The notes under the pieces: model-generated
Databases searched by the model: none
Seen by the model: the letters and a program-made list of their open reading frames with translations, nothing else
What the model was told of the DNA's origin: nothing
Made by a program: the position numbers and the translations under genes
Shown here: positions 35,247-46,500 of the stretch, piece after piece
How positions within the stretch are numbered: the stretch's first letter is position 1
Layout of the letters: every line of letters begins with the position of its first letter
From: Hypholoma sublateritium FD-334 SS-4
Lineage: Eukaryota > Basidiomycota > Agaricomycetes > Agaricales > Strophariaceae
Assembly (NCBI GenBank): GCA_000827495.1
Contig: KN817589.1
Span: forward strand, 1 to 64,000
DNA length: 64,000 nt
Direction: 5' to 3'

Positions 35247-36075
35247 GGCTTCTCAAGTTTTGATTGTCTGAGCGCTGCAGGAGGGCCTCAATTTCTTATT
35301 CGTTATAATTCACCAGGAATGATAGTGATACCTCGATTTTCAACATTTTGAGAAGTACTGGCACAGTCGGTCGGAAAATTTTCTATTATATAGCACAGCC
35401 AAAATTGGCGCTGGAAATGTCAAAACAGGCGTCGCCAATAACGTCGAAAATGGCCGGCTCTGTTCACTCTCCGTCCGGCTTACCGGTACTTGAAAATACT
35501 CCTCAAGAAGGGGAAAAGCAGTGGACAGGCCAAATCGCCGAAAAGATGCGGTTTATCATCATAAGACCGGTAGGAAAGTCAAGACTAGAAACCTCTGGAA
35601 ACAAAGGTAGAAGATAAATATAGCGCATACTTCACATCTAATCTGGGACGATTCTGGGCTTGAAAGCTTATAACCATTAACATCTTCAAACGCCGGAAAA
35701 TTGGCTGGTACATTAATGTATGTAATAGTCTTTTTGGACAGCTCTGGAGTTCAAATACAAATTCAATCAATACCACAATTGCGAGTAACAATTTCTGGCA
35801 ATCTAAGGCTGAAATTTCCAAGTTTTCGAGGCCAGGTCAGCGGTTGTGCGATGCTCCGTCTTATGCAATAATCTGGTCATTTCCAGGGCTTTCCAAAGGC
35901 ACCTGGGTGATATAGAAAGTGCGTACCGCGATCAGTGCGGCCGTGGCGAAAGCCGCCGTCGGTGCCTCCCCGATGCTGTCACGTGCGAGATGGATTCTCT
36001 AGCACATTCCTTGACCCAAGTACTGCTTATTCACTCTCTTGTTTCCTCCCACCAACCACGCACAGCACACCAGCG
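35247..36075. other. Intergenic, upstream of the RING gene
   Basis: AT-rich spacer followed by the likely promoter of the FYVE/SAP/RING gene. A small open frame at 35417-35617 has no family match that I recognise. Confidence 0.45.
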
Positions 36076-38031
36076 ATGTCAGATCTTGGGCGTGGTCTGC
36101 CGCTGCTCAGCGGGAACCCCCCATACGTACCGTCGGAGACGTGCCGGAAGTGCAGCAAGGAGTTCAACATCCTCTTCGCGCGGTCGCGGGCATGCAATCA
36201 CTGCGGTATGTGGTCTCGCGCGGTGGCTCGCTCTTGGGGTGCGGCATTGACCGGGATACTTTCTGCGAACAGGATACTCGTATTGCCACAACTGCTCGGA
36301 CTACCAGGCGCTAATGCCCCGCTCGGGCCAGGATGCGACGACGGGGTACGATGCGATGAGCGTATGCGCATATTGCATCGAGTTTCTGACAAGTGCGTGG
36401 CGTTGGGCGGTATGGAGGGATGTCAGGCGCTGACAGGATGCAGTCACCGCCGCGGGGCGGAATCATCTCAAAGCACTGCCTTTGGCGAAGCTCAAGAAAT
36501 ACATCAATGCATACAACATCAAGATAGATCGCGCGGTCGAGAAAGATGATCTAATAGACGCCATCCTTTCAGCGAGGGTGGGTGGCACGACCTATCTTTC
36601 GAGTTGTTCTGACCACGATTTCCAGGGTCCCAATGGTTGCCTTGCCAGGGCAAATGAGGTTGGAGCATAAGTACCCAGGCGCCTGTTTCCTGCTGATCCG
36701 TATCTCAGGACCACTACCGCAAGTACTCAGTGCCGAGCAAAGGCCAAACACGATCGCGCGGGCTGTTCTCGCGCACCGCCGGCGGGCAGAGCTCGAGCGC
36801 GCCACCACAGCCCCCGCCGCGCCCGACCCGGGCGCCCACACAAGAGTTCGCGCGCCCGGACCTCGCCCCAGACGACCACGCACACCCGCCACCGCCACCG
36901 CGGAGCACGCGCCCCCAGCAGCAGCAGCAGCCACAGCAACAGTACACAGCCCCGCCATATCCCCCGCCGCCGCGGCCACAGCAGCAGTACACAGCCCCGC
37001 CATATCCCCCGCCGCCGCGGCCGCACTCGGCATTCCCGCAGACATCCCCGCACAACCCGCCGCCCCAGTTCCACACGCCGCCGCCGCCGCGCCAGACACC
37101 GTCGGGCGGGTACTACCAGCAGCCACAGGCGCCCCCGATGTCGATGCCACACCCCGCGCCCCCGCATGGGTACTACCCGCAGGCGCAGCCGCCGCCGCCG
37201 CCAATGCCCTCGGCGTACTCCCGCTCGCAAGGGCCCCCGCCGCAGAACTACCACACGCGCCCGACGCCTGCCGCCGCGCCCCCGCCGCCACCATCACAGC
37301 CCCGCCCGCGGGCTCCGTCCACTGCCCCGCCGCCAACGCTCGCGCAGCTTCTCACGATGGACGCGGACGCAATTAGCGCGCTGAGCATCGGCGCGCTCAA
37401 GGCGGTGCTCTTCACGAACCACGTGAACGCGGGGCAGATCCTCGAGAAGTCGGACCTCGTCGCGAAGGTGCGCGCGCTGGTCGAGGACGAGAAGATGGAG
37501 CGTGCGCGGCAGCGCGCGGCGGAGGAGCGCGAGCAGCTCGAGCTGATGCGCCGCGAGCAGGAGCGGCAGGAGGAGGTGCGCGAGCGCGCGCTGGCGGCTG
37601 AGCGCGAGAGGGAGCGCGAGCGTTCCGCGGCGGAGAGCATGCAGGATGGGAGCGATGGGGCTGCTGAGTCGCATGTAGGCGTCGAGCCGGGGGAGAATGC
37701 GCCTGAGCCGCACGATCATGAGGCGCGTGCACCGACTCCTCCTAGGGCTGTACCGGAAGCTCCCAAGGCGCAGGGATCGGCGACGACGCTTGAGCGCACG
37801 GGTTTGTGTGTCGTTTGCCAGGACGAGGAAGCGAATATCGCGATTGTTGACTGCGGGTATGTGGTCGGCCAGTATTCTTAAAGAAATGGACCTAACGTTT
37901 CTTGATTTCGCAGACACATGGCGATGTGTAGAGGATGCTCAGATCTGATCATGGCCAGTTCGCGAGAATGCCCGCTTTGCAGGACACGCATCGTCACAGA
38001 AGCTAGACTCCTCCGAATTTTCAGGGCATAG
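36076..38031 (+). CDS. FYVE-like / SAP / RING E3 ubiquitin ligase (RNF34/rififylin-like layout)
   Basis: Six exons: 36076-36205, 36273-36392, 36444-36577, 36626-36658, 36709-37856 and 37914-38031, giving 560 residues. The N-terminal zinc module has eight cysteines in pairs (CRKC, CNHC, CHNC, CAYC), like FYVE-type fingers. A SAP-like helix pair follows (LPLAKLKKYINAYNIKID, KDDLIDAIL). The middle 200 residues are Pro/Gln-rich and disordered. A second SAP-like segment (LSIGALKAVLFTNHVNAGQI) precedes a charged coiled coil rich in Arg and Glu. The C-terminal RING is C3HC4: CVVC, DCGHMAMCRGC and CPLC. In animals the same order occurs in RNF34/RFFL, which sit on endosomes and ubiquitinate death and membrane-traffic regulators. 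Localisation here is inferred only from the FYVE-like module. Confidence 0.88.
36931..37020 (+). repeat. 45-bp in-frame tandem duplication in the RING gene
   Basis: 36931-36975 and 36976-37020 are almost identical (one CAA/CAG difference seen). They encode PQQQYTAPPYPPPPR twice in the disordered linker. Near identity suggests recent slippage. Confidence 0.85.
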
Positions 38032-38456
38032 CATTGGTATTGCTTTATCACTGTTACTCGTTAATCAATCATGCTTGCAGGTATAATCTTGCCCATTTTC
38101 ATGGTCATTTCTCGGTACCTTTCCTGTAGCTTGGTATAGGCCACGCAAACCTCCCTCCATTCTATTCTCCTCGGATTCTCAGCACACACATATATATCTT
38201 GGAAGCATTGCATCTCCTCCCTCACACCGTCACTTGCTTGATTTTCATCTCCATATTCTCCCACTCATTCGCCGATTTCCTTTACCTTTTCTTGTAGTGA
38301 CTGTTTGTACTTAGACTGTATTACTATACGTCTTGACATAGTATATTTATCTTATGGGGAAAGATCGAATTGCGGTGTGTTGAACCTCTTTTCGGCTTAC
38401 ACTTAGGACTATCAGCAAGGATTGCAAATCGACATATATTATAAGGTAGGTTGAGA
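38032..38456. other. Intergenic between convergent genes
   Basis: T-rich 3' flanks of the RING gene and mL59. Nothing coding seen. Confidence 0.55.
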
Positions 38457-39538
38457 CTAGAAAGGAAGTTTGGGCGGCTTCGAGTATCTCGAAGGTTTGA
38501 GGGGGTTGGGCTTCCTCTTTTTGTAGTACTGTAAAAGTAGGGAGTCAGCCTTCAGAAGCAAAGGTAAAGAACTGCAAAACTTACCTCCTTGTACTGGCGC
38601 ACACGAGCCGCCATGTCGCGCATAAGAATAGTGCGCTTCCGGATCCTGCCCTCCCTCTTTCGTTCCCAAAGATGGCCCTTGAACATGCGCTTTCTCCCCG
38701 CATACAGACGGATACCGAGCTGCTCTCCCGGAGTCGCCTTCTTCTGCGGCACTTCGCCCACCCATTTGACAGGGCGCTTCCAGGCCGCGACGGTGGGCTT
38801 GGCCCCCTTCTGCTTCTTAAAGACCGCCTCCAGCCGGGCGATGGTGACCTCGGGCGGGACCGTGTGTACCGCCTGGGCTTTGATCTGCGCCTCGAGCGCC
38901 TTGAGCTGCTCCTTCTTCTGCAGGTACCCGTGCATCGCGATGCTGTCCTTCTGCACGTCGACGAGCGAGATGATCTCGAACTCCTCGATGTCGCCACGCA
39001 GGCGGTCCGCACGCGCGCGCAGCGCCTCGAGGTCCTTCATGGCCTGCGTTTGCGGCCCGGGCTTGTTCACAGACAGCTTGAGCTTGCGCAGGCGCTCCGC
39101 GAGCCCGAGATTGGGGTCCACGAAGGTCTGCTCGGTCGACAGACGCGCGGCGAGCGCGGGCGTGAGTGACGCGGCGACGCGCTGGCGGCGTAGCACCTGC
39201 GCGGTGACCTTCGGGCTCGGCGGGAGGAGGTGCAGGGTGTTCGTGAGCTGGGCCCGCTTGACGAGGTCCGCCTGGCGGCGCAGCGAGACGCGCGGCGCGG
39301 TGGTGCGGAACTTGGGCTTCACCTCCTCTTTGTTATCGTTCGGGCCCATGCTCTCCTGCGCGCGGCGCACGGCCTTGACGTTGGACTGCACGCGGGTGGC
39401 GAGGAAGGGGTTCGGGAGCTCGAGGGCGGTAGCAGCGGCGTCGAGCGTAGCATCTTTTCGGGGTTTTGGAATGCCTTTCAGCAAGGAGACGCGAAAGTTC
39501 TTGACAGACTTGAGGGCCCGCTGGTGGACGACTGACAT
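38457..39538 (-). CDS. Mitochondrial large-subunit ribosomal protein mL59 (MRPL25-like)
   Basis: Two exons on the minus strand, 39538-38585 and 38528-38457, giving 341 residues. MSVVHQRALKSVKNFRVSLL opens the protein. Next comes ALELPNPFLATRV, and then SLRRQADLVKRAQLTNTLHL LPPSP, which matches the mL59 family block as I remember it. The central part is helical and charged. The C-terminus is very basic (GRKRMFKGHLWERKREG, then YYKKRKPNPLKPSRYSKPPK), as expected for rRNA contact. mL59 is a fungal-specific component of the mitochondrial large ribosomal subunit. The protein is longer than the yeast one because of the helical extension. I chose the start at 39538 because upstream frame sequence lacks family similarity. 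Confidence 0.78.
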
Positions 39539-40019
39539 TCTGTCGCCCTGCTGGAGGTTCCGCAACGGCGAGCTCGAACTTTTCCGAAGTGTTTGGCGCT
39601 GGCACCCGGACCAAATAGCGCTCATTGGCAACTTCCGGACCGCCGTAACTTGCACTCGACCACGACAGCACGGTACAAACGGTAGGCCCTTATTTGCTTT
39701 TATGTAGGAAAGTACAACTCAACCCAGCCACAATAGAGGAATTGCTAAAGCAAAATCAGTCAACTGGTTGGGAAAGAGGAGATCTACGCTCTTTCCGATG
39801 CCTCCTTGATGCCCAGTGCAGTATAATGATGCTCCATAGAATCAACCAGGGTTCCGTTGTGCATTAATGAAGCCAAAATTGCACCATGGCCAGCTCCGAC
39901 TGACGAACAGGGATCAGGAATCCCGGCGTGTCGCGCGATACGCTAAACACGCCATGCAACTGACCACATGGATCTAAGGTGACCCCAGGCTGCCCGGACA
40001 TGGAAGGCGATTGGGGCAA
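39539..40019. other. Intergenic, upstream of mL59
   Basis: Promoter side of mL59. No coding motif before the HET relic begins. Confidence 0.5.
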
Positions 40020-40625
40020 ACAACGCGCCTGTACCAAGTTCGATTGCGAGGTTCTAGGAGGCCGCAGCGAAGACGCATGGCCTGGCATTTGCTTGGATGG
40101 TCACCGTTATCGCCGACAAGGAGAACAGCAGCGAATGTGGTGGATCAGCACTGCAGTCCATCCGGTCCATGGACAAATGGAATCGTGGTGCGCATGTCTG
40201 TCTATCACACACCCATCAGAAACCGCAGACCTCGACACTATTACGCACAATGTACCGCCACTTTTGATTAGGAGCTTCTTGCGACGCTCGATTTCACAGC
40301 GTAAACCGGCAGTCGGTGTACCGCAACCTCACAGCTCTGATCGAGTGTCTCCCTGGAATCTGGGGCCATCTGGCTGCAGAAAAGATCGAAGGGCAGATGG
40401 CACAGGGAACAAGGACTATCTAGGACGCGTCGGATATATACAGGCGCAGCGAAACGGACAAGATCCTCATCTCTTGTACGACGGAGCTTACTACCAAGGA
40501 GTGGGTGACGCGTATGGACGAACGGCATACTCGGTGATGGACGCCCTTGAAGTGGACATTGCAGTCGCGTGTGGATAGAGCGCGAAGCCTTTCCTGTTCC
40601 CGTTCACCAGGATTGCCTTTTTGAG
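40020..40625 (+). pseudogene. HET-domain gene relic 1
   Basis: In one frame, after an LGW in another frame, the sequence reads VIADKENSSECGGSALQSIR then SMDKWNRGAHVCLS. This parallels the HET block VCINQDSSSELDESIRSMYN WYRGASLCIT of the gene at 6.5 kb. Further on, YSVMDALEVDIAVACG matches YSLMGILEVDISIAYG from the same gene. Several frame changes and stops lie between and around these blocks, and the GWTLQEL motif is missing. This is a decayed copy of a HET protein. It stops just before the end of the broken rhomboid gene on the other strand. Confidence 0.65.
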
Positions 40626-40633
40626 GACAATTA

Positions 40634-41938
40634 CTATACATCTAGATGTTCAACTCGTGCAAGGCCCTCCAGCACGCTGGTCCATATGCGTAATATATCG
40701 CGCCAAAGGCCGCTCCTCCTAGATGTCCCCAGTGGCACATCATTCTGCCTCAGACAAATTGTTGGAGACATATAGCATCTGGCAGGAAGAAAAATCCCAC
40801 CGCCATCCAGACAAAATGCCGAATGGTTTGTGGTGGATTCCAGTGTTTGCGGCTCTTCTTTACTTTGCTCGTGACGAAGGTAATTATACACATGCTCTCC
40901 TGAAGGAGTGGGGAAGTTAGGTTTTGCCCCCGATTCTCGCTGAGGCGGTATCGTCGGACAGTCATACCGAATATTTGCATGCCATATATGCAGAACAAGG
41001 CATGGATTGGTGATTGGTGACTACATTTATTTTCATATGCATAGCATTATTAGCGAGCGAGAAGGAAAGTCAAACGATAGGTGATTACCTGAATATGTTC
41101 GTCAACAAGGTGTATGAGCGACCCGACAAATGATTATGCAACAAATGCGCCTTCGCAAACGGTGAAGGTCCCAAAAACATTGTAGTTAACTGAATTATCG
41201 CATAAACAGTGGCTATCTTGGTAATGAGTCGCTGCTCTTCTGGCATCGACGTCCATGTGTTTATGCAGGCAATGTATAAGCCCGGTATCCACAGCAGTAC
41301 CGGATACAAGTTGAGAGCGGGAAGTATATTTCTTAAATCGACTAACGCTTTGCCCTGTTCCTACTTCAATATAACTATCAGTTTCTCGGGTCTTCGACCG
41401 CCCAGGCACGTACCAGGGTGTATCTCTTCTTCGCCTCTCCCTTTAAATATTCATTGCTGGCATTTTTTGGACCCCACACCTCAAAATGGGGTATCAAAAG
41501 AAGCATCTTTTGAGTCCAACAGTCTGTTTCTATCGTGGTTCGCACTGCCGCAAAAGTTAGAACCAAGCCACATGTTATTGCAACGAACTGGTGGCGGGGA
41601 GAACATATTGGCCGGTGTGTTCCAGATAAACACAGTTGCCGACTCACCACGACTTGTCGCGCAACGCCAGGCTTTTGCATTTTTCCATAGAATGTGTGTT
41701 GTGGGCTCCGTATTATCGCGGCTGCGGCGTCGTGTAGCTGGGGAGTTAATTTCACTACTGTCTGACTCGGAATTAAGTCATGTCGAAACGCCCTGATACT
41801 GGACCACAAGAAAGAGCGAGGAGTGCGGGGCGCTGATGGTAACAACGAGGGTAAAACGCATGCTTTTGCTCCCCGGCCTGCATATGATCTTGAAGACCTC
41901 AATGTGGGGGAACGCAAGAGCGTAGAAAGTATTGACAT
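40634..41938 (-). pseudogene. Mitochondrial rhomboid protease (PARL/Pcp1-like) gene, broken
   Basis: Exons on the minus strand are 41938-41648, 41587-41414, 41354-41089, 41020-40968 and 40899-40634. The N-terminus is rich in Arg and Ser and lacks acids, like a mitochondrial presequence. TM segments follow (VVFVAITCGLVLTFAAV, NLYPVLLWIPGLYIA), then HNHLSGRSYTLLTNIFSHQS and PIHALFCIYGMQIFG, the rhomboid TM2 region. After YLRHEQSKEEPQTLESTTNH the frame slips: RHFVWMAVGFFF continues in another frame and meets a stop, and CHWGHLGGAAFGAIYYAYG (the catalytic-His helix) sits in a third. The segment that should carry the catalytic serine (GxSG) is absent. The gene model reads to a stop at 40634, but the product would be inactive. 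Such proteases normally cleave membrane proteins in the inner mitochondrial membrane. Confidence 0.8.
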
Positions 41939-42142
41939 CGAAGTAACATCAAAGGTCAGATTCAAAGCTCGCGCTTGAAGCTCGAAGCTCGAAGTTGAAC
42001 GGCATCCAGTCGCGTCACTGGCCGGCTTTTGAAAAGTAACCTACGGACATTGAAATATTGACGTGTTGGTCGGTGATTGCCGTGGATGGAACCCGAACAT
42101 CCGCTTTGCGTGTCCCAAAAATGAATGCAATTGCTCTAACAG

Positions 42143-42697
42143 ATGGTTGACGACAGTACCGAGATGGCGAACTATGAATCTCAAAAGAAAACCCATAATA
42201 ATGCCCGAATCATACACGCTCCGCGCAACGAGCCGCCGTCCAGCTCTCGCAGGTCGCTTTTTCTCTCTGGAAGTACTGACGCCGCAACTACGACCGACTG
42301 GCGAGCCGTGGTGTCTACATCCCTCGATCATCTTCCCATTTCGATCTACGACCCACAGCGCCCGGACTGGGACTCGACATGGATCCCAGATATATCATTC
42401 GCGCCATTCCGCGAACAGGTCGAGTGGGAACTGAAGATGCTAGAGAGCGTGGATGTGATTGCCGTGTATTTCTCTCCGCGTTCAGAGTCTCCGATCACCC
42501 TTCTCGAGTTAGGGCTTTTCACAAACACAAAGAAAGCGGTCGTCGCTTGCCCCAAGGAGTTCTGGAGACGCGGGAATGTCGAGATAGTCTGCGCTCGATA
42601 CGGCGTCAAAATGGTAGAGAACCTAGACGATCTAGTGCAGGAGCTAGAGCGTCGCCTTACCGAAAAGACGCCTGATCAGCTGGCTATCTCTAAATGA
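42143..42697 (+). CDS. Nucleoside 2-deoxyribosyltransferase-like protein
   Basis: One exon, 184 residues. SLFLSGSTD opens the fold, followed by DWRAVVSTSLDHLPISIYDP, PDWDSTW, FREQVEWEL, VDVIAVYFSP, SPITLLELGLF, KAVVACPKEFWRRGNVEIV and CARYGV. This order matches the nucleoside 2-deoxyribosyltransferase-like family (Rossmann-like). The Glu of LLELG is the expected nucleophile. The bacterial enzymes exchange bases on deoxynucleosides. Fungal members are uncharacterised and may act on other N-glycosides. A CAG just before the start leaves room for an upstream exon, but the resemblance starts near residue 37, so I keep the ATG at 42143. It has no functional partner nearby. Confidence 0.85.
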   Translation: MVDDSTEMANYESQKKTHNNARIIHAPRNEPPSSSRRSLFLSGSTDAATTTDWRAVVSTSLDHLPISIYDPQRPDWDSTWIPDISFAPFREQVEWELKMLESVDVIAVYFSPRSESPITLLELGLFTNTKKAVVACPKEFWRRGNVEIVCARYGVKMVENLDDLVQELERRLTEKTPDQLAISK

Positions 42698-43095
42698 GTG
42701 AGTTGAACCTGTCAACGGGTAAACTGTATCTGTGTGTCTTGTATTAATTAGCGCAACTAATTTAGGTCGCCTATTTTCATTGTCATATTGCAGCGTAGCG
42801 CTCAGCAGCCAATTTTCATCTTCTTCACATATGCAGATGCAACGAAGGAGCTCATGATCGCAGAAAAATGGTAAATTTCTTCCCTATTTGAGCCTATGAT
42901 TCCATTTACATCGCATTCGTCCAAATACGTCGAGAATTCCATATTCATCATCTCAATTCTAACAAAATAAAACATCATTCGTGGCGATCCCCCCCTTCTT
43001 TTAGCTCAGGATACCGCATTGCTACTCCAAAATAAACGTCGCCTACGAGCCAATAAAAGCGCTCAGTAGGCAATCTTGACATTTTTTTGCGCGCA
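42698..43095. other. Intergenic between convergent genes
   Basis: AT-rich 3' flanks. Nothing coding seen. Confidence 0.5.
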
Positions 43096-43577
43096 TCATT
43101 TCGTAGTTGATGATATCCATCCACCGCTGAGAGATGAGGAACTACAGAGAGGATCGACCTCTGTAAAGAATGTGTAGAGGGTCAATGGTACATATAAGCG
43201 TACCTTCAGCCTTTGTACTCCTGCGAATCATCTCATCGTAAACATCGGTTGACAAATCGTAGATATCGTCGTCCGTCAGCGCTAAAAGCTTGGATATAGC
43301 GGTGGCCCTCTCTTCTTCGTACTTGGGGTCTTGCAGATTAAGTTCAAAGTAATGTGAGAACAAATCAGGTTTATACCAGAGGATAGAACATACTTTCAGC
43401 TAGATATTTGGAAACATACTTTCCGAACTCAACATAGTATGATCGTATAGCCTCGTGGTCAGCGATAAGGCGTTTATGACCATCGGAAGATTCTGTGAGA
43501 GTATCGCTGGATGTGCCGAGCATCGACTCTGGATCGGCGTTGGCCAAGACTTGCGATGGGTTGGGATGTTGAGACAT
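43096..43577 (-). CDS. Small protein with a single Spa2-homology (GIT/SHD) domain
   Basis: Exon 1 is 43577-43394, and exon 2 starts at 43329. Read through, the stop is at 43142 (123 residues). If a 43-nt intron (43203-43161) is removed, the stop is at 43096 (124 residues). After a 40-residue polar leader the protein reads HEAIRSYYVEFGKYVSKYLA, then YEEERATAISKLLALTDDDI and YDLSTDVYDEMIRRS. The last block is the Spa2-homology motif (L-T-x-x-x-x-x-L-S-T-D-V-Y-D-E-L-x-R-R) found in Spa2 and animal GIT proteins. Spa2 is a polarisome scaffold of over 1000 residues with two such repeats and a coiled coil. Here one repeat stands alone, so it may be a fragment or a small competitor of Spa2 binding. 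Either view is inference. Confidence 0.72.
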
Positions 43578-46500
43578 TGTACTGATATAAAGGAAAGATC
43601 ACTAAGGTAGTTAATGATTAACACATCCGACAAACCCACGCATTGATGAAGCCTCACCGATAGATGAGTTGATGTTGATAAACCCTTATGAACTCATTTG
43701 TCATGTTGAACAGCTTCGCCCTCGTTTATCAGACCAGCCCTTCGGAGAATCTTTGGTTCTTGATACGCGTGTTACAAATTCATAGTAATGCCAAAGCTGC
43801 GGCTGAGCCTTACTCAAAACCCGCTGTTCCACTTAAAACCAAAAACGTTAAGTGAAGATATAACTTCCTTCTTTGGAGAAAAACCAACCGGCGTGTTTAT
43901 TGGCGCTCCCAGCGTCGATGAGCAGCGCTCCGCGACAGACACAGGGCTCCAAAAATAAACCACCACAGCATGTATGTAGCTGTCGGTTACCAAATGCCGA
44001 CAATTTTGCGCCTTCTGAAGGCTCGAGTTGAGGTGAACTCCCGGGAGATCGCCGACGCCGACTGTACCAGTCCAGATAGAAGGTAGATGTTCTCGACGTC
44101 CACAATGAAATAGCTTCTCCGATTTGTGCATCGCATATGCGGAGCACACGACCATATCTTGCCCCACATCGGAGTCTTCCAGCGCACGTTCGTCGTCGCC
44201 AGTCGTTCCGTGCCCCGGTCTCGTGCTCTGCGCGCGGGACCTGCGGTAGAAGCAGTGCCGCCGCACCCCCGGATCGCAGCTGCAGAGTCAATGACACGCC
44301 GTCCGCGGGTTTAGCATTTTCAACTAGATCGCCGTCGCCTCACGGGGCCGGTCAAAGGCGGGGTGAGAGGATTGCGCCGCCTAGAACGAAAATCGTTGTA
44401 GGGTTAGGTGTATGTGGAGACGAGATAGCAAATAAGGTGTGTGGCTGGTGACCCGGTGTCTATTTACCTGGGCCCTTATGCCATGGATGAGGGCGGCAGC
44501 GAAGGTGGAGGACGTGATATATATGGGCCACAGTCTCGGCAGGTAGGGATACAGAGGCGAAGCAGTGTCGACTATGTATCCAGATATTTGTTGGGCTGTG
44601 GCGCGAGATGCAATGAGCGTACAACCCGCAGTCTAACAACAAAGCTTGCAACTAAGCAATGCGAGACCACATCCACGTGCGCCTACATCTGCGTTTGGCA
44701 GATGCTTGGACTAAAATCTGGAGGATGTGGAACATCGATTGATCGCGCTAGCTTGTTGTTTCGACATACAGAACGCTTCCAATGCAAGGTAAATCTAGCT
44801 TTAGCGAGAGATCTTGACGCTAACATGAAGGCATGACGTTGACAAAGATGCCTTGAACCAGGCCTACAGAAAGCGGACAGCAACGGCAGTGAGTGGGGGT
44901 GCAGGGAAGACACGAAGCACCGAGGATCCAGGATCGACATGCTAGATACCAGATGGTTGCATACCGGCATACCGGCAGCGGCAAATGCGATAGGATGGAG
45001 GAAAAATCTTGAATCTGAACCACTGAGTACGAGAGAGCGCGGTTTTGTCCCCGTGGGCGAGAACATTGCCCGCGGATTTCCTTCAAGATGTCTTTACACA
45101 GTGCCAGTATGCCCCAGAATTCGACACTCAACCTAGTCCGCAGCGAAGAGTAATCGGCAGACCAAACCCTGTCTGGCTAGTCATCCCTCGTTTCTCGCGT
45201 CTGCCCTCTAACGTATCTGCCGATTCCATCTCGTCCTTGTCCGTAGAGCAGGGCTAATGAGTAACAAGAGCACTGAAGAGCAGCGAGCACAGCTGCCGAC
45301 GCGCGTAGCGCCCCCCGTGGGCAATGAGCTGCAGAATGGGCGCAAAGCTGAGAGCAGTGCGAGGGATATACATGAAAATCCGCGGAATTGAGTCTGGGGT
45401 GTATTTAAGCCTCGTAATTGGAGGGCCGAGTGTGAGCGTCGATACTCTGCGTTGCGCGGGGTTTTGATGCTTGAAGGTGGCGATTTCAGATTTCGGGAAG
45501 CAGTTGAACGCGGAATGTGAAAAGTTGGTTGAATGTTGAATGTTGAACATTATACGTCGAGAGGCGTTGCCTTTAGAGATAGTGTTGTAATCGTGCCACT
45601 AGCGCAGAAGATGAGGGTAAGGAAGGACGGGTGCCCGACGCGTCCAATCAAACACGCGCTTGAAAAATTTGACAGGAGCGTGACCAGAACGTGACCGCCA
45701 TTTACGAACGGCATCGCCGGCATGTCTCAAAATCAGATATCCTCTCAAAAACTTGCAAGCATTGATCCATACAAAGATGAGGATGAAAGGCTAGAATTTG
45801 TATAATTACACGTATCAAACACTGAATTCCAGTCTCCGGGCATCGGGCACGCAGTGACAGAGTCCTCCGAATGTACCCGAATCGTGTGAATGGCGCAGCC
45901 AACGGATCAGCGGAACCTCAACGCCTTCCAATAATCGCCACCGAAATCGCAAGGAGGGCTCGGGGTTGCCTCGGCGTACTTCAAGGAGGGTTCGAGACAT
46001 AAAAATGCACGGGCTTCATTCTTTCAGCCTTTCGATTGCTCAGATATGTATACGGAAAGTGAGCGGATGTCCGGAGACAAATACAGTCGACTGGCTTGAC
46101 TGTAAGGAGCAACTGAGGAGGGATCGACAAGTGTAAGTATCAAAACATTGTCCCAACAGTCCGTTTGATGAGCCCGGTTTACCCACGCTCTTCATGACAG
46201 GGAAGGCGCAAACATGGCTAAAACACGACTGCTTTCTCATACGCCAGCACAAGCAAATCGTCACCTATTATCTTGTGGTAATCTTCCAGTAATACCAACG
46301 GTATTCCACCAACAGCATCTGACTACAAGGAATTGCTAGCGTCGGATGCCGAACCCTGCCTGAAAAGAGCAATACCGGGCTGGAGTTGAGCAGCCCGTTG
46401 ATCTGGGAAATCGAAGTGAGCGCCTGAACGCTCAGCGGCTCATTTATGTGGCAGCAGATGCAGTGAGATGTCAGATCAGATCTGGCCCAAAGCAGATGCC

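Noticed and set aside
38589..39707. 372-codon plus-strand frame opposite mL59
   Set aside because: Antisense shadow of the conserved mL59 exon; composition typical of reverse-frame translation.
43848..44297. 149-codon open frame on the minus strand
   Set aside because: Two overlapping frames are equally long, no motif is recognised and there are no splice partners.
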